Shown: positions 17,968 through 30,485, counted from the stretch's first letter. The stretch: DNA of 64,000 nucleotides from Aidingimonas halophila (GCF_900106955.1 NZ_FNNI01000012.1:1-64000); one strand, 5' to 3'. Notes: generated from the letters alone by a model not told the origin. Numbers and translations: made by a program.

Positions 17968-18921
17968 CTAATCGCTCGCTATGACACGCTCCCGCAACTC
18001 AGTCGGCATCGAAAACGTGATGTTTTCTTCCCGACCGACCAGTTCTTCGGGGGCACTGGCACCCAATGTCTGCAAACGTTCGATGACTCCTTTGACCAGC
18101 ACTTCCGGGGCGCTCGCTCCCGCTGTGATACCAATTGTCTCGATACCGTCGAGCCAGTCAGCTTCAACCTTATCGGCATCGTCGATCAGGTATGCTGGGG
18201 TGCCGACCCGTTCAGAAAGTTCGCGCAAGCGGTTGGAATTGGAACTGTTGGTACTGCCTACCACGAGGACCAGATCACTATCTGCCGCCAGCTCTCGCAC
18301 GGCGTCCTGCCGGTTCTGAGTCGCATAGCAGATATCATCCTTGCGGGGTCCTTGAATCTCTGGAAACTTGCCACGCAGTGCGTCAATGACCCGGGAGGTA
18401 TCGTCCATCGAGAGAGTCGTCTGGGTCACGAACGCCAACTGAGAAGGGTCCTTGACCTCGAGCGCCGCGACATCGGCCTCATCCTCGACCAGGTAGATAT
18501 CGCCGCCGTAGGAGCGATCATAACGCCCCATGGTACCTTCCACCTCGGGATGGCCTTCATGCCCGATCAATACGCACTCCTGGCCACGGCGAGCATAACG
18601 GAGCACTTCCATATGTACCTTGGTCACCAGGGGACAGGTGGCATCGAATACCCGCAGGCCTCGGCGCTCGGCTTCTTCCTGCACGGCACGAGACACCCCA
18701 TGCGCCGAGAAGATCACAATCACATCATCGGGAACTTCCTGCAACTCCTCGACGAAGATAGCGCCACGTTCGCGCAGACTATCGACGACGAAACGGTTGT
18801 GCACGACCTCATGGCGGACATAGATCGGCGGACCGAAGACATCCAGCGCGCGGTTAACGATTTCTATGGCGCGATCGACACCGGCACAGAAACCGCGGGG
18901 ATTGGCCAGCTTGATCTGCAT
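17968..18921 (-). CDS. ispH: 4-hydroxy-3-methylbut-2-enyl diphosphate reductase
   Basis: Last step of the MEP isoprenoid pathway: [4Fe-4S] enzyme that makes IPP and DMAPP from HMBPP. The three cluster cysteines are visible in GFCAGVDRA (Cys12), DATCPLVTK and ICYATQNRQ. 317 residues is standard. The gene is 25 bp downstream of fkpB, in the conserved lspA-fkpB-ispH order. Confidence 0.96.
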   Translation of the reverse strand: MQIKLANPRGFCAGVDRAIEIVNRALDVFGPPIYVRHEVVHNRFVVDSLRERGAIFVEELQEVPDDVIVIFSAHGVSRAVQEEAERRGLRVFDATCPLVTKVHMEVLRYARRGQECVLIGHEGHPEVEGTMGRYDRSYGGDIYLVEDEADVAALEVKDPSQLAFVTQTTLSMDDTSRVIDALRGKFPEIQGPRKDDICYATQNRQDAVRELAADSDLVLVVGSTNSSNSNRLRELSERVGTPAYLIDDADKVEADWLDGIETIGITAGASAPEVLVKGVIERLQTLGASAPEELVGREENITFSMPTELRERVIASD

Positions 18922-18946
18922 ATTTACCTCGCTTGCCTGTCAGGCT

Positions 18947-19393
18947 TCAATGCGTGGTCATGGGGCGAACGCTGATGACTTCCACTTCAAACAATAGGGT
19001 ACGCCCGGCGAGAGGGTGATTAAAGTCAACCTCAACCTGGTTATCATCGACCCGAGAAATAACGCCCGGCACCTCTCCACCGGCTGCATCGGCGAACGAC
19101 ATCACCACCCCTTCTTCCGGTTTCAGCTCTTCGAAGTCATCACGTTTCAGCAGTTGCACATTCTGGGGGTTGTGTTGACCGAAGCCATGTTCGGGCGAAA
19201 TCTCGAAACGGCCGCTTTCTCCCTCGGCGAGCCCCTTGAGCGGTGCTTCGAAACCCGGAGGCAGATTCCCGTCCCCCACCTGGAACGTCGCCGGTGACTT
19301 ATCATGGGTGGAATCAACGACTGTGCCATCCTCGAGCTTCAGCGAGAAGTGCAGTGTCACTTCCATGCCTTCCTCGATCCGGTATTCACTCAT
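18947..19393 (-). CDS. fkpB: FKBP-type peptidyl-prolyl isomerase (SlpA/FkpB)
   Basis: Cytoplasmic proline isomerase and chaperone of the SlpA subfamily. The FKBP fold carries an inserted IF domain, visible as the FGQHNPQNVQLLKRDDF region. The start is chosen at MSEYRIEEG because GAGAGG lies 6 nt upstream and the resulting 148 residues equal the usual SlpA length; a longer frame reaches back into lspA. It lies between lspA and ispH as in most gammaproteobacteria. Confidence 0.93.
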   Translation of the reverse strand: MSEYRIEEGMEVTLHFSLKLEDGTVVDSTHDKSPATFQVGDGNLPPGFEAPLKGLAEGESGRFEISPEHGFGQHNPQNVQLLKRDDFEELKPEEGVVMSFADAAGGEVPGVISRVDDNQVEVDFNHPLAGRTLLFEVEVISVRPMTTH

Positions 19394-19430
19394 CATGCGC
19401 CTCTCAGACTGTTGTGCCATGGGCCACCAA

Positions 19431-19943
19431 TCAATGTGCCCGCTTTCGTCTGGCATCGCGGAAGGATTCCCAGATCAAACCGATTGCTCCGAGCGTGATG
19501 GCGGTATCCGCCAGATTGAAGGCCGGGAAGTAGTACTGTCCCCAATGGAAGGAAAGGAAATCAATCACATACCCATGGACCATACGATCATATAAATTGC
19601 CCAGAGCACCACCGATAATAGCCCCTAGCGAGGCACCCAACACCTTTTCGTGAGCTCGTAGTCGTCTCATCCAGAGCGTAAGAGCGACGCTGGCCCCCAC
19701 TGCGACGGTCGCGAAGAACCAGCGCTGCCAACCGGCATGATCCGCCAGGAAACTGAAGGCGGCACCGGTATTATGCAGTAGTGTCAGATCAAACACAGGC
19801 AACACTGTCACAGGGTCAGCATAGTTCAACCAGTGACTGGCCAGTGCCTTGGTCCCCAGATCCAGCGCAATCACCACCACCGATAGCCAAAGCCAGCGCA
19901 AGGGGCGGACCATCGGGGGTGCCTGGTCGTTACGTGTATTCAT
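19431..19943 (-). CDS. lspA: Lipoprotein signal peptidase (signal peptidase II)
   Basis: Inner-membrane aspartic protease that removes the signal peptide of diacylated prolipoproteins. Four membrane segments are seen, and the catalytic aspartates lie in NLYDRMVHGYVIDF and FNLADTAI. The start at MNTRNDQ has AGGGG 6 nt upstream and gives 170 residues, the usual size; the open frame extends back into the ileS-lspA spacer. It follows ileS by 41 bp. Confidence 0.95.
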   Translation of the reverse strand: MNTRNDQAPPMVRPLRWLWLSVVVIALDLGTKALASHWLNYADPVTVLPVFDLTLLHNTGAAFSFLADHAGWQRWFFATVAVGASVALTLWMRRLRAHEKVLGASLGAIIGGALGNLYDRMVHGYVIDFLSFHWGQYYFPAFNLADTAITLGAIGLIWESFRDARRKRAH

Positions 19944-19984
19944 GCCATACCCCTGCCGGCCCGAACCTGACCGTTTGAAGCCGA

Positions 19985-22819
19985 TCATGCATAGCGACGG
20001 GTTTCCCCCGCCCCCTCCGGCAAGTTGGAAATGCAACGTCCGCAGAGCTCAGAAGACTCGGAATGGGTTCCCACGTCTTCCCGATGATGCCAGCAACGCT
20101 CGCATTTCTTGTGCAGTGAAGCCCACACGGCAACCCGTAAACCGTCCAAATCGGTCGCTTCCGCATCGTCCCCCCCAGCCAGGGGAGCCAGACGAACATC
20201 ACTGGTCAACAGAACGAAACGTAGCTCGTCACCCAGTCGCCCCAGCATCTCGCGCAAGGCATCGCTCGTATAGAGCGTCACTTCTGCCGCCAGACCACTG
20301 TTGATCTTCTTGGCGTTACGGGCATCTTCCAGACACTTGTTGACGGCCTGTTTGACCTCCAGCACCTGTTCCCAGAAATCCCGCCCCAGCAGTGCTGTTT
20401 CATCCAATGTCTTCAAACCATCGTAATAGGTTTCCAACAGTACACTGTCGGAACGTTCCCCCGGAATATGTTCGTAGATCTCATCGGCAGTGAACGACAG
20501 GATCGGGGCGATCCAGCGCGAGAGAGCCTCGACGACATGGTAGAGCGCCGTTTGGCAACTGCGTCGTGCCAGCGATTCAGCCTGAGTCGTATATTGTCGA
20601 TCCTTGATGATATCCAGGTAGAAACCACCCAACTCACGAGCACAGAATGTATGCACCTGCTGATAGACATCGAGGAACCGGTACTCGGCATACGCCTTTT
20701 GGATTCTCTCCTGCAATTGTGCGGCCCGATCGACGACCCACTGATCCAGCGCCAGCATCTCGTCGAACGGTACCGCGTGGCGTTCGGGTGAGAAACCGTT
20801 GAGGTTGGCCAACAAGAAGCGTGACGTATTGCGGATACGGCGATAGACATCGGCGATTCGCTTTAGAATCTCATCGGATACAGCCATCTCGCCAGAATAG
20901 TCTGTCGAGGCGACCCACAGACGCAGAATATCAGCGCCCAGCTTATCCATGACCTCTTGAGGCGCGACGACATTACCCATCGATTTCGACATCTTCCGCC
21001 CTTGGGCATCGACAGTGAAGCCGTGGGTCAGCAGCCCCTTATATGGAGGGTGACCATCGATGGCACAACCGGTGAGCAATGACGAATGGAACCACCCACG
21101 GTGCTGATCGGAACCTTCCAGATACAGGTCCGCACGCGGTCCCTGATCGTGACCATGAGAGTGAGACCCATGCAGTACATGCCAGTGCGTGGTACCGGAA
21201 TCGAACCAGACATCCAGCGTATCGGTGGCTTTCTCGTAGTCGGCTGCTTCACTGCCCAGCAACTCTTCCGCTGGCAGACGGAACCAGGCATCGATCCCTT
21301 CGACTTCGACCCGTTGGGCGACTACTTCCATCAGTTCTACCGTACGAGGATGGAGCTCGCCGGTCCGCCGATGCAGGAAGAAAGGAATCGGCACCCCCCA
21401 GTTACGCTGACGGGAAATACACCAGTCCGGACGATTGGCGATCATGGCGTGTAGCCGCGCCTTGCCCCAGGACGGCGTGAAGCGTGTCGCCTCAATCCCT
21501 TCCAGCGCCCGCTGACGCAGGCTGACTCCCTGGTTATCTTTGACATCCATTCCCACGAACCACTGGGCCGTGGCACGATAGATGACCGGTGTCTTATGGC
21601 GCCAGCAGTGCATATAACTGTGCGTGATGGTCTTGTGTGCCAACAGAGCATCAACATCGCGCAGTTTTTCTACGATCTGCGGATTGGCCTTCCAGATCAA
21701 CTGGCCACCAAAATAGGGGAGATCCTCAGCGTATACGCCGTCACTCTGGACGGGGCTCAGGATGTCACTGAAATCCATGCCATGGGCACGGCAGGTCTCG
21801 AAGTCATCCAAGCCATAGGCGGGCGCGGAGTGAACCACCCCGGTACTCCCGGTTTCGACTTCGACGTAATCAGCCAAATAAATGGGCGAGCGGCGATCGT
21901 AAAAAGGGTGACGGAACTCAATCCTGTCGAGCCTCTGACCCTGAGCCGTTGCAATGATCTGGCCATCGAGTTGGAAACGCTCCAGGCAGGAAGCCACAAG
22001 TTCCTCTGCCACCAAGAGCAGACGCTCGCCGACGTCGACCAACGCATAGACCACATCGGGATGAGTATTGAGGGCCTGGTTGGCAGGAATGGTCCAGGGC
22101 GTCGTCGTCCAGATGACCGCAGCCGCCGGTTTGGGAAGTTCACTCAACCCGAACGCTCCGGCCAGCTTATCCGGTTCGGCCACGGGGAAGGCGACATCAA
22201 TGGCGTCGGATGTCTTGTCAGCATACTCGACTTCTGCTTCCGCCAGTGCCGAGCCACAATCAAAACACCAATTGACCGGCTTGAGCCCCTTGAACACATA
22301 CCCCCCCTCGACCATCGCGGCCAGGGCACGGATCTCGCCAGCCTCGTTGGCGTAGTCCATGGTGCGGTAAGGATTGTCCCAATCGCCAACGACACCCAGG
22401 CGAACGAAATCCTTCATCTGCTCCTGGATCTGCTCACTGGCGTATTCGCGGCACAGCCTGCGTGCCTCTTCCGCCGGAAGATGCTTGCCATGGGTGGTCT
22501 CCACCTTGTGCTCAATGGGCAAACCATGGCAATCCCAGCCCGGCACGTACGGTGCATCATAGCCGGCCAGAAATTTCGACTTGACGATAATGTCCTTGAG
22601 AATCTTGTTGACGGCGTGACCGATATGAATGCTGCCGTTGGCATAGGGAGGACCATCATGCAGCACGAACGTTTCGCGCCCTTGTCCCTGTTCGCGCAGG
22701 CGGCGATAGATATCCATTTCCTGCCAGCGCGCTACCCGTTCGGGTTCGCGCTTGGGTAACATGCCCCTCATGGGGAAATCCGTCTCGGGTAGATTCAGGG
22801 TATGTTTGTAATCGCTCAT
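19985..22819 (-). CDS. ileS: Isoleucyl-tRNA synthetase
   Basis: Class I aminoacyl-tRNA synthetase charging tRNA-Ile, with editing of misactivated valine. The HIGH motif is present as GSIHIGH, the KMSKS loop as KMSKSMGN, and a C-terminal zinc finger as CERCWHH...CGRC. The start [19 protein letters not shown] matches E. coli; an in-frame ATG run at 22843 overlaps the ribF stop (ATGATGATGGCTGA) and is a possible coupled start. 944 residues from the chosen start. Confidence 0.96.
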   Translation of the reverse strand: MSDYKHTLNLPETDFPMRGMLPKREPERVARWQEMDIYRRLREQGQGRETFVLHDGPPYANGSIHIGHAVNKILKDIIVKSKFLAGYDAPYVPGWDCHGLPIEHKVETTHGKHLPAEEARRLCREYASEQIQEQMKDFVRLGVVGDWDNPYRTMDYANEAGEIRALAAMVEGGYVFKGLKPVNWCFDCGSALAEAEVEYADKTSDAIDVAFPVAEPDKLAGAFGLSELPKPAAAVIWTTTPWTIPANQALNTHPDVVYALVDVGERLLLVAEELVASCLERFQLDGQIIATAQGQRLDRIEFRHPFYDRRSPIYLADYVEVETGSTGVVHSAPAYGLDDFETCRAHGMDFSDILSPVQSDGVYAEDLPYFGGQLIWKANPQIVEKLRDVDALLAHKTITHSYMHCWRHKTPVIYRATAQWFVGMDVKDNQGVSLRQRALEGIEATRFTPSWGKARLHAMIANRPDWCISRQRNWGVPIPFFLHRRTGELHPRTVELMEVVAQRVEVEGIDAWFRLPAEELLGSEAADYEKATDTLDVWFDSGTTHWHVLHGSHSHGHDQGPRADLYLEGSDQHRGWFHSSLLTGCAIDGHPPYKGLLTHGFTVDAQGRKMSKSMGNVVAPQEVMDKLGADILRLWVASTDYSGEMAVSDEILKRIADVYRRIRNTSRFLLANLNGFSPERHAVPFDEMLALDQWVVDRAAQLQERIQKAYAEYRFLDVYQQVHTFCARELGGFYLDIIKDRQYTTQAESLARRSCQTALYHVVEALSRWIAPILSFTADEIYEHIPGERSDSVLLETYYDGLKTLDETALLGRDFWEQVLEVKQAVNKCLEDARNAKKINSGLAAEVTLYTSDALREMLGRLGDELRFVLLTSDVRLAPLAGGDDAEATDLDGLRVAVWASLHKKCERCWHHREDVGTHSESSELCGRCISNLPEGAGETRRYA

Positions 22820-22829
22820 AGGTTCAGGA

Positions 22830-23909
22830 TCAGCCATCATCATGGCCGGCGGCCGTAGGGCCTACCGACGTGTCTATTGTCACGGAATCGCAAGCCAGGG
22901 GGGCCGAAGTCAGGGGCAGCGCTGCATCCACGGCCGTACCATCGACCAACGTCACCGCCCGCATTCCTCCCCCGCACGTCTCTGCATCAGCGAAAAAGGC
23001 GCGCGCTCGCTGTCGATCGGTATGGATCTGCCGCTTTAACGGCTCGAGACCATCGAAACGGATCTCGCCCCGCAAACGAGCACATGGCGTCACGACCAGC
23101 CGCATGCCATAAAGGTCCTCATCAATATCGAACAAGTGAACCTCCAACACTGGGCGTGTGCTGCCCAGCGTGGGTCGCCAGCCGATGTTAGCCACACCCG
23201 GCAGGCGGCGACCATCCGGAAGTGTCGTAACCACCGCATACACACCACGCAACGCCAATGGCTGGGGCAACAGCGGCAGATTGGCGGTGGGCATCCCGAT
23301 GGTTCGTCCCAACTGCTGGTCGACAACCACGCGTCCCGACAGTTGATATGGCCGCCCCAGCATCCGCGCCGCCTGGAAAAAATTGCCACTGGTCAACAGG
23401 GTGCGGACACGGGAGCTGGAAACACGCTCGTCGTCGAGCAAGAACGTTCGGGTATGCTCGACATCGAACCCTTTCTCGACACCGGCCTCGGCCAGCAATG
23501 TGAAATCGCCATCGCGCTCGCGACCGAACCGGAAATCATCCCCCACGACCAAATGACGAACGCCCAGACCATCGACCAACACTTGATCAATGAACTGCCG
23601 GGCTGTCAGGCAACGCAAGGACTCATTGAACGGTAAGCAAAGCACACGTTCCGCGCCGTACTCTGCCAATAGACGAACCTTGTCCCGTAAGCGGGTCAAG
23701 CGGGGCGGTGCCTGCTCGCCGGCGAAGTACTCACGAGGTTGTGGCTCGAAGACGACGACCGTAACCGGCAGGCCCAGTTCTCGTGCACGTTCACGCAGCT
23801 GATCGAGAATTGCCTGGTGCCCCCGATGCACACCATCGAAGTTGCCGATGGTGGCCACGCAACCGTGATGTGCCTCGCGTAAATTGTGCAGCCCTCGGAT
23901 CAATTGCAT
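22830..23909 (-). CDS. ribF: Bifunctional riboflavin kinase / FAD synthetase
   Basis: Makes FMN from riboflavin and then FAD. The N-terminal nucleotidyl transferase domain has the motif [11 protein letters not shown], and the C-terminal flavokinase domain has [11 protein letters not shown]. 359 residues is slightly longer than the usual ~310 owing to a C-terminal tail. First gene of the ribF-ileS-lspA-fkpB-ispH operon. Confidence 0.95.
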   Translation of the reverse strand: MQLIRGLHNLREAHHGCVATIGNFDGVHRGHQAILDQLRERARELGLPVTVVVFEPQPREYFAGEQAPPRLTRLRDKVRLLAEYGAERVLCLPFNESLRCLTARQFIDQVLVDGLGVRHLVVGDDFRFGRERDGDFTLLAEAGVEKGFDVEHTRTFLLDDERVSSSRVRTLLTSGNFFQAARMLGRPYQLSGRVVVDQQLGRTIGMPTANLPLLPQPLALRGVYAVVTTLPDGRRLPGVANIGWRPTLGSTRPVLEVHLFDIDEDLYGMRLVVTPCARLRGEIRFDGLEPLKRQIHTDRQRARAFFADAETCGGGMRAVTLVDGTAVDAALPLTSAPLACDSVTIDTSVGPTAAGHDDG

Positions 23910-23986
23910 GCGTTACCCAGGATCATGTCGAACCTTTGATTATAGCGGCCAGCCCGGCGGGAGCCCATCATTCACGGCCTACCATA

Positions 23987-25603
23987 TTATGCACTCAAGC
24001 GAAAATGGCGTAACCGCACGCCAGTTGCTGCCAGCCAGACGAAGTAGATGGACGCACCTCCCAGTACCAAGGCAGCCAGATGGCCGGCACGATGCCATAC
24101 CGACCATGTCAGCCAGGTCTGCCATGCCGGCGATAACCACCAAAGAACCACCCCCATTACCAGACATCCACCCAGTAGCTGGATACCGAAGCGCCCCCAC
24201 CCAGGCTGAAATACGAAAACGTCCCGTTTGATCAAGAACCACCCTAGACAGCCGGCATTCAGGAAGGCCGACAATGCCGTCGCCAGTGCCAGCCCCGCAT
24301 GTGCCATTGGCCAGACCAGCATCAAATTGAAGACCATGTTGGCAGCCATCGCCATGGTGGCGACCTTGACCGGCGTTTTGGTGTCCTGCTGGGCGAAGAA
24401 GCCGGGCGCCAGCACCTTGATCAGCATGAACGCCACCAGACCAAAGGCATAAGCCCGCAGACTCATCGCCGCCATGACGATATCATGCTCGGTCATGGCG
24501 CCATAATGGAACAGGCTGATCAGCAACGGTTCCGCCAATACCGCCAGCGCCAGGGCCGCCGGCAGCCCTAGCAACAGGACCGCACGTACCGCCCAATCCA
24601 GCATGCGTGCGAAGTGTTCACGAGACTGTTCGGCATGACGTTTGGATAAGGCGGGTAGAATCACGGTCCCTATAGCCACGCCGAACACCCCCAACGGTAA
24701 TTCCATGAGCCGGTCCGAATAGTACAGCCAAGACACACTCCCCGATGCCAACAACGACGCCAGTACCGTATCCAATAACAGATTGATCTGGGCCACTGAC
24801 ACGCCGAAGAGCGCCGGCACCATCAACACCATCACTCGACGCACACCTGGGTGGGAAAAGCGGGGCCAGGGCCTCGGCAACAACCCCAGTCGCACCAAAA
24901 ACGGTACCTGGAAGGTCAACTGAGCACACCCGGCGATCAGCACCCCCCAAGCCAACCCCATTGCTGGATCACTCATCCAGGGCGTCAACAATACAGCCGA
25001 ACCGATCAATGACAGATTGAGTAGTACCGGGGTAAAAGCCGGAACGGCAAAGCGGTTCCATGTATTGAGCACACTGCCGGAAAATGCCGTCAGGGAAATC
25101 AACAGCAAGTAAGGAAACGTCAACCGCAGCATATCCGCCGTAAGCGCCAACTTCTCGGGATCGCGACCGAATCCCGGGGCAAACACCCATACCAGCCATG
25201 GCGATGCCAGCATCGCCAATGCCGTCAGTAGAACCAGCACAGCCGCAAGGCTGCCGGAAACGGCGTCCACCAGTTCCCGTACTTCCGCTCGGGTACGTTG
25301 CGTTGCGTACTCAGATAGAACCGGGACAAATGCCTGATTGAAGGCACCTTCAGCGAACAGACGACGCATGAAATTGGGTACCTTGAATGCCACAAAGAAG
25401 GCATCGGCACCACTGGTCGCCCCCAGAAGGGCAGCGACGACGACATCGCGAACCAGCCCCATGACACGAGAGACCATGGTCATGCCACTGACGATGATGC
25501 CCGAACGCAACAGTCCGGCCCGACCGGATGCCTGAGCATTTGTCGAGACGGATTCCTCTGCTGCAGTTGCGGGCGGATGTTCGTCGGTGGCCACGTCGCT
25601 CAT
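23987..25603 (-). CDS. murJ: Lipid II flippase MurJ
   Basis: Inner-membrane MOP-superfamily flippase that moves lipid II to the periplasm for peptidoglycan synthesis. About 14 hydrophobic segments are seen, starting with the conserved GMTMVSRVMGLVRD segment and FFVAFKVPNFMRRLFAEGAF (family signature). A ~35-residue polar N-terminal extension precedes the first helix. 538 residues. It lies between rpsT and ribF, the Pseudomonas order. Confidence 0.95.
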   Translation of the reverse strand: MSDVATDEHPPATAAEESVSTNAQASGRAGLLRSGIIVSGMTMVSRVMGLVRDVVVAALLGATSGADAFFVAFKVPNFMRRLFAEGAFNQAFVPVLSEYATQRTRAEVRELVDAVSGSLAAVLVLLTALAMLASPWLVWVFAPGFGRDPEKLALTADMLRLTFPYLLLISLTAFSGSVLNTWNRFAVPAFTPVLLNLSLIGSAVLLTPWMSDPAMGLAWGVLIAGCAQLTFQVPFLVRLGLLPRPWPRFSHPGVRRVMVLMVPALFGVSVAQINLLLDTVLASLLASGSVSWLYYSDRLMELPLGVFGVAIGTVILPALSKRHAEQSREHFARMLDWAVRAVLLLGLPAALALAVLAEPLLISLFHYGAMTEHDIVMAAMSLRAYAFGLVAFMLIKVLAPGFFAQQDTKTPVKVATMAMAANMVFNLMLVWPMAHAGLALATALSAFLNAGCLGWFLIKRDVFVFQPGWGRFGIQLLGGCLVMGVVLWWLSPAWQTWLTWSVWHRAGHLAALVLGGASIYFVWLAATGVRLRHFRLSA

Positions 25604-25644
25604 CTCATGTCATAGGGTTGCCATTGGCAGAAAGGTAGCAGCCA

Positions 25645-25671
25645 CAAAAAAACCGGCCGCAGCCGGTTTTT
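25645..25671 (-). terminator. Rho-independent terminator after rpsT
   Basis: A 6-bp stem (ACCGGC / GCCGGT) with a CGCA loop and A/T runs on both flanks, giving seven T on the minus strand. It is located 17 bp after the rpsT stop and before murJ. Confidence 0.85.
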
Positions 25672-25687
25672 CATCAGAGCGACCGGC

Positions 25688-25954
25688 TTACGCAGCCAGC
25701 GCCTTAATTCGCTTATTCAAGCGATGCTTCAGGCGTGCCGCACGCTTCTTGGAAAACACGTCCTTATCAGCGATACGGTCGATGATCGGCTGAGCAGCCT
25801 TGAACTCATCCATCGCCTTGGTGTGATCACCACTGTTAATCGCCTTGATAACACGCTTGACGTAGGTACGAACCATGCTGCGCTGGCTCGCATTATGAAC
25901 GCGACGCGCTTCCGCCTGACGGGCACGTTTGCGGGCTTGCTTACTATTTGCCAC
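25688..25954 (-). CDS. rpsT: 30S ribosomal protein S20
   Basis: Primary-binding 16S rRNA protein of 88 residues, very basic and alanine/lysine rich, with the S20 N-terminal MANSKQARKRARQ motif. The ATG has AAGGAG-type ribosome binding (CTCCTTGG on the plus strand). It is a monocistronic unit with a terminator on its 3' side and a candidate extended -10 promoter upstream. Confidence 0.97.
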   Translation of the reverse strand: MANSKQARKRARQAEARRVHNASQRSMVRTYVKRVIKAINSGDHTKAMDEFKAAQPIIDRIADKDVFSKKRAARLKHRLNKRIKALAA

Positions 25955-26085
25955 CGTTATCTCCTTGGAGAATGATTACCGTATCATCGGCAACGTTCGA
26001 TAAATGTCTGACTCGACTGAGAAAAAGTAAAGCTCAATCGGTTTGGCCTTGATCAGGTCACGGGCCGTGTCTGAGAGGATGCAGT

Positions 26086-26094
26086 ATCTTAGCA
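26086..26094 (-). promoter_or_regulatory. rpsT promoter -10 candidate
   Basis: Minus-strand extended -10 TGC-TAAGAT (26094-26086), about 130 bp upstream of rpsT in the proB-rpsT spacer. No good -35 at the right distance. Confidence 0.35.
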
Positions 26095-26140
26095 CAGCGC
26101 CCATGGCCCATGCCACACTGTACTCACCCCCTTACGCCCC

Positions 26141-27280
26141 CTAGAGCACGACCAGGTTGTCCCGGTGGATCAATTCCGGCGCTTCAATATATCCCAGGAT
26201 CGACTCGATCTGATGGCTGGGTCGTCCGAGAATTTTGACCGCATCATCCGCTCCATAATTAACCAGCCCTTTGGCAACGCGTTTGCCATGCTCATCGACA
26301 CAGAGCACCATCTCGCCGCGAACAAAATCGCCGGACAGTGACTTGACGCCTACCGGCAACAAGCTCGACCCCTGGTCACGCAGCACCCTGACGGCCCCGG
26401 CATCCAGTACCAGTCGTCCGCGCACCTGCAGCTGTCCCGCCAACCATCGTTTACGCGCTGCCATTGGCGCCTGCTCGGGTCGCAATAGCGTGCCGAGACG
26501 CGCCCCACCAATCAGACGCGTCAGCACGCCAGGCTCACGCCCCCCCGCAATCACAGTGACGGCCCCCGAGCGAGAGGCCAGCTGGGCCGCTCTGAGCTTG
26601 GTTGCCATCCCCCCTCTGCCCAGTGCTCCACCGCCACCGGCCATTGCTGCCAAAGCGGGATCATCAGCACGACCTTCACTGATCAACCGCGCATCATCAT
26701 GGTAGCGAGGGTCCGCATCGAACAGACCTTCCTGATCGGTCAGGATAACCAATGCATCGGCTTCGAGCAGATTCGCCACCAAAGCACCGAGCGTATCGTT
26801 ATCGCCAAAACGTATTTCATCGGTCACTACCGTGTCATTCTCGTTGATCACCGGCACGACACGCAGGTCGACCAACGTCCGCAGAGCCGACCGAGCATTG
26901 AGATAACGCTTGCGGTTAGACAGGTCATCGTGAGTCAGCAGTATTTGAGCCGTCAGCAAACCGTGGCGCCCGAAATGCCCTTCGTAACACTCGGTCAACC
27001 CGTTCTGCCCAACAGCCGCCGCCGCCTGCAACTCGTGAACTGCCGAGGGTCGAGACAACCAGCCAAGCCTCACTATACCGGCAGCCACCGCCCCCGAAGA
27101 CACCAGCACGACATCAAGACCCTGCGCATGCAGGGCCGCCACCTGGTCGACCCAACCACCGATAGCCTGGTCATCCAACCCGCGGCCATCATTGGTCAAC
27201 AGCGAGCTACCAATCTTGACGACAACGCGTTTCGCATGAGTCAGGGCCTCTCGCCCCGGTGCCCTTTCATTATCGGCCAT
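26141..27280 (-). CDS. proB: Glutamate 5-kinase
   Basis: First enzyme of proline synthesis: phosphorylates glutamate to glutamyl-5-phosphate. The amino-acid kinase domain has [17 protein letters not shown] at its N-terminus and the conserved INENDTV segment; a C-terminal PUA domain (about residues 285-365) is present, as in E. coli ProB. 379 residues. It follows obgE by 8 bp, so the two are likely co-transcribed. Proline also matters as an osmolyte in salt-exposed bacteria (general knowledge). Confidence 0.95.
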   Translation of the reverse strand: MADNERAPGREALTHAKRVVVKIGSSLLTNDGRGLDDQAIGGWVDQVAALHAQGLDVVLVSSGAVAAGIVRLGWLSRPSAVHELQAAAAVGQNGLTECYEGHFGRHGLLTAQILLTHDDLSNRKRYLNARSALRTLVDLRVVPVINENDTVVTDEIRFGDNDTLGALVANLLEADALVILTDQEGLFDADPRYHDDARLISEGRADDPALAAMAGGGGALGRGGMATKLRAAQLASRSGAVTVIAGGREPGVLTRLIGGARLGTLLRPEQAPMAARKRWLAGQLQVRGRLVLDAGAVRVLRDQGSSLLPVGVKSLSGDFVRGEMVLCVDEHGKRVAKGLVNYGADDAVKILGRPSHQIESILGYIEAPELIHRDNLVVL

Positions 27281-27288
27281 GACACTCC

Positions 27289-28497
<1,209 letters not shown>

Positions 28498-28506
28498 TCA
28501 TGATAC

Positions 28507-28539
28507 AAGAAGGCCCCGCCTGAAGCGGGGCCTTCTTTT
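28507..28539. terminator. Terminator between rpmA and obgE
   Basis: A 13-bp inverted repeat (AAGAAGGCCCCGC / GCGGGGCCTTCTT) with a 5-nt loop lies 80 bp after rpmA. On the minus strand the tail is only moderately T-rich, so partial read-through to obgE is plausible. Confidence 0.75.
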
Positions 28540-28619
28540 GGCCAAGCCGAACACCTTTCGCACCATGCCCCCTTCACCGGGGTGCAATTGCCAATGGCAC
28601 TATATCGGCACGCAAACTC

Positions 28620-28877
28620 TCAGGCAGAAACGACGCTGACGAACTTGCGATTCTTCGGCCCTTTGGTTTCAAACTTCACCACCCCTTCATCCAGGGCGAA
28701 CAGCGTATAATCTTTACCGACTCCCACGCCTGTTCCGGCATGGAATTTGGTGCCACGCTGGCGGACGATGATATTGCCCGGCGTAACCGCTTGACCACCG
28801 AACAACTTGACACCGAGGCGCTTGGATTCGGAATCGCGTCCGTTACGCGTTGAGCCGGCTGCTTTCTTGTGAGCCAT
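28620..28877 (-). CDS. rpmA: 50S ribosomal protein L27
   Basis: 85-residue basic protein whose N-terminus reaches the peptidyl transferase centre. The conserved [16 protein letters not shown] start is present without the cleaved extension seen in Firmicutes. Second gene of rplU-rpmA. Confidence 0.98.
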   Translation of the reverse strand: MAHKKAAGSTRNGRDSESKRLGVKLFGGQAVTPGNIIVRQRGTKFHAGTGVGVGKDYTLFALDEGVVKFETKGPKNRKFVSVVSA

Positions 28878-28912
28878 TGCTAATACCTCGCTCTATCTGA
28901 GGGAGTGGCCGC

Positions 28913-29224
28913 TTACGCGGAAATCCCGGTAATCTTGACTTCAGTAAACCACTGACGGTGGCCCTGGCGACGCATATGGTGCTTACGACGCCGGAACTTG
29001 ATAATGCGAACCTTGTCGCCACGTCCGTGAGACACCACCTCGGCGGAGACCTTGGCGCCATCGACAAGTGGTTCACCCACCTTGACGTCATCGTCACTGC
29101 CCACCAGCAGGACCTGATCGAATTCCAGCGTCTCGCCCGTGGCGACTTCCAGCTTTTCGAGCTTCAGCGTCTGGCCTTCCTGAACGCGGTATTGCTTGCC
29201 ACCGCTTTTGATAACTGCATACAT
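28913..29224 (-). CDS. rplU: 50S ribosomal protein L21
   Basis: 103 residues beginning [14 protein letters not shown], the universal L21 start; the longer open frame upstream lies in the promoter region. L21 binds 23S rRNA with L20. Driven by a good sigma70 promoter and followed by rpmA. Confidence 0.98.
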   Translation of the reverse strand: MYAVIKSGGKQYRVQEGQTLKLEKLEVATGETLEFDQVLLVGSDDDVKVGEPLVDGAKVSAEVVSHGRGDKVRIIKFRRRKHHMRRQGHRQWFTEVKITGISA

Positions 29225-29333
29225 ATGAGACGTTCTCCAACTACTCATCGGGATTGCGCTCTTCATCGGCCTGCGGCGAGTGGCGCCCCTCTTGGCAACC
29301 ATCTGACAGGGAGCATGATGAGTCGGGCGGCGG

Positions 29334-29362
29334 ATTATAACCGCTCCTAACACTCAAGACAA
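29334..29362 (-). promoter_or_regulatory. rplU-rpmA promoter
   Basis: Minus-strand TTGTCT (29362-29357), 17 bp, TATAAT (29339-29334), 110 bp before the rplU ATG. Perfect -10 and correct spacing. Divergent from ispB. Confidence 0.75.
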
Positions 29363-29397
29363 GCGGCAGGAGTGAGGCCCTGTAACGCAACACTCGC

Positions 29398-29426
29398 TTG
29401 ACGCTACCAGGCGCCATCCATAGCAT
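29398..29426 (+). promoter_or_regulatory. ispB promoter
   Basis: Plus-strand TTGACG (29398-29403), 17 bp, TAGCAT (29421-29426), 58 bp before the ispB ATG. Confidence 0.6.
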
Positions 29427-29483
29427 AGCTTGCAACCAAGGCCGGTCTGCTCCTCGGCCCCACTCCGGATAAGCAACGCGCCC

Positions 29484-30473
29484 ATGCAGCCAACAGCATC
29501 GCCTACCTCACCGCCCGCTTTACACAGTGCGGTGACAGATGATTTCAGCGCCGTCGACCGCACTATCATGGCACAGTTGGCGTCACGCGTGCCGCTAGTC
29601 GAGTCAATAGGCCACTACATCATAGACAGTGGGGGCAAGCGATTGCGCCCCTTGCTGGTATTATTGGCTGCGCGCTCATTGGGATATCAAAGCGACCAGC
29701 ACATTACCCTGGCCACACTGATCGAATTCATGCATACCTCTACCCTACTGCATGATGACGTGGTCGACGAATCACATCTCAGGCGGGGTAAAGCCACCGC
29801 CAACGATGCCTGGGGCAATGCCCCTTCCGTACTGGTGGGCGATTTTCTGTATTCGCGCTCCTTCCAGATGATGGTCAAAGTCGGCTCCATGCGCATCATG
29901 GAGATTCTCTCGGCGGCAACCTGCACCATTGCCGAAGGCGAGGTCATGCAGCTGACCAACGTCGGCAATCCGGATGTCGATGAGGCTGCCTACTTCGACA
30001 CCATCCAGGGCAAGACGGCCATGTTATTCGAGGCTGCATCGCACAGCGGCGCCATTCTTGCCGGAGCGACTCCCGAGCAGGAGCAGGCGCTCCAGCACTA
30101 TGGCCGCTATCTGGGTCTGGCATTCCAGTTAGTTGACGACCTGCTGGATTATCAGGGTGAAGCCCAGGCAATGGGCAAGAATATCGGTGATGACCTGGCC
30201 GAGGGCAAGCCTACATTGCCGCTAATCCACGCCATGGCCGCCGGAACACCTGAACAGGCGAAGCTCATACGGCAAGCCATTCGGCAAGGTGGGCTCGACC
30301 ACCTTGATGCCGTGTTGGAAATCGTACGTGAGACCGGCGCCTTGGACTATACGCGTGCTCGCGCCGAAGAGATGGCCGACAAAGCGTTGGCACAGCTCGA
30401 CTCGCTCCCCCCTTCCCAATATCGAGACAGCATGAAGCATCTGGCCCATGTCGCAGTAGAGCGTCAGTCCTGA
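29484..30473 (+). CDS. ispB: Octaprenyl diphosphate synthase
   Basis: Trans-prenyltransferase that makes the long isoprenoid tail of ubiquinone and menaquinone. Both aspartate-rich motifs are present (LLHDDVVDES and LVDDLLDYQG), along with the GGKRLRP substrate motif. The ATG at 29484 (MQPTASPT) gives 329 residues, close to E. coli IspB (323); an upstream TTG frame from 29430 is less likely. Divergent from rplU-rpmA, as in most gammaproteobacteria. Exact chain length cannot be told from the sequence. Confidence 0.94.
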   Translation: MQPTASPTSPPALHSAVTDDFSAVDRTIMAQLASRVPLVESIGHYIIDSGGKRLRPLLVLLAARSLGYQSDQHITLATLIEFMHTSTLLHDDVVDESHLRRGKATANDAWGNAPSVLVGDFLYSRSFQMMVKVGSMRIMEILSAATCTIAEGEVMQLTNVGNPDVDEAAYFDTIQGKTAMLFEAASHSGAILAGATPEQEQALQHYGRYLGLAFQLVDDLLDYQGEAQAMGKNIGDDLAEGKPTLPLIHAMAAGTPEQAKLIRQAIRQGGLDHLDAVLEIVRETGALDYTRARAEEMADKALAQLDSLPPSQYRDSMKHLAHVAVERQS

Positions 30474-30485
30474 CCCTTGATTATA

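Noticed and set aside
21596-22759. 387-codon plus-strand frame opposite ileS
   Set aside because: Antisense shadow of ileS caused by codon bias; no domain features or ribosome-binding site.
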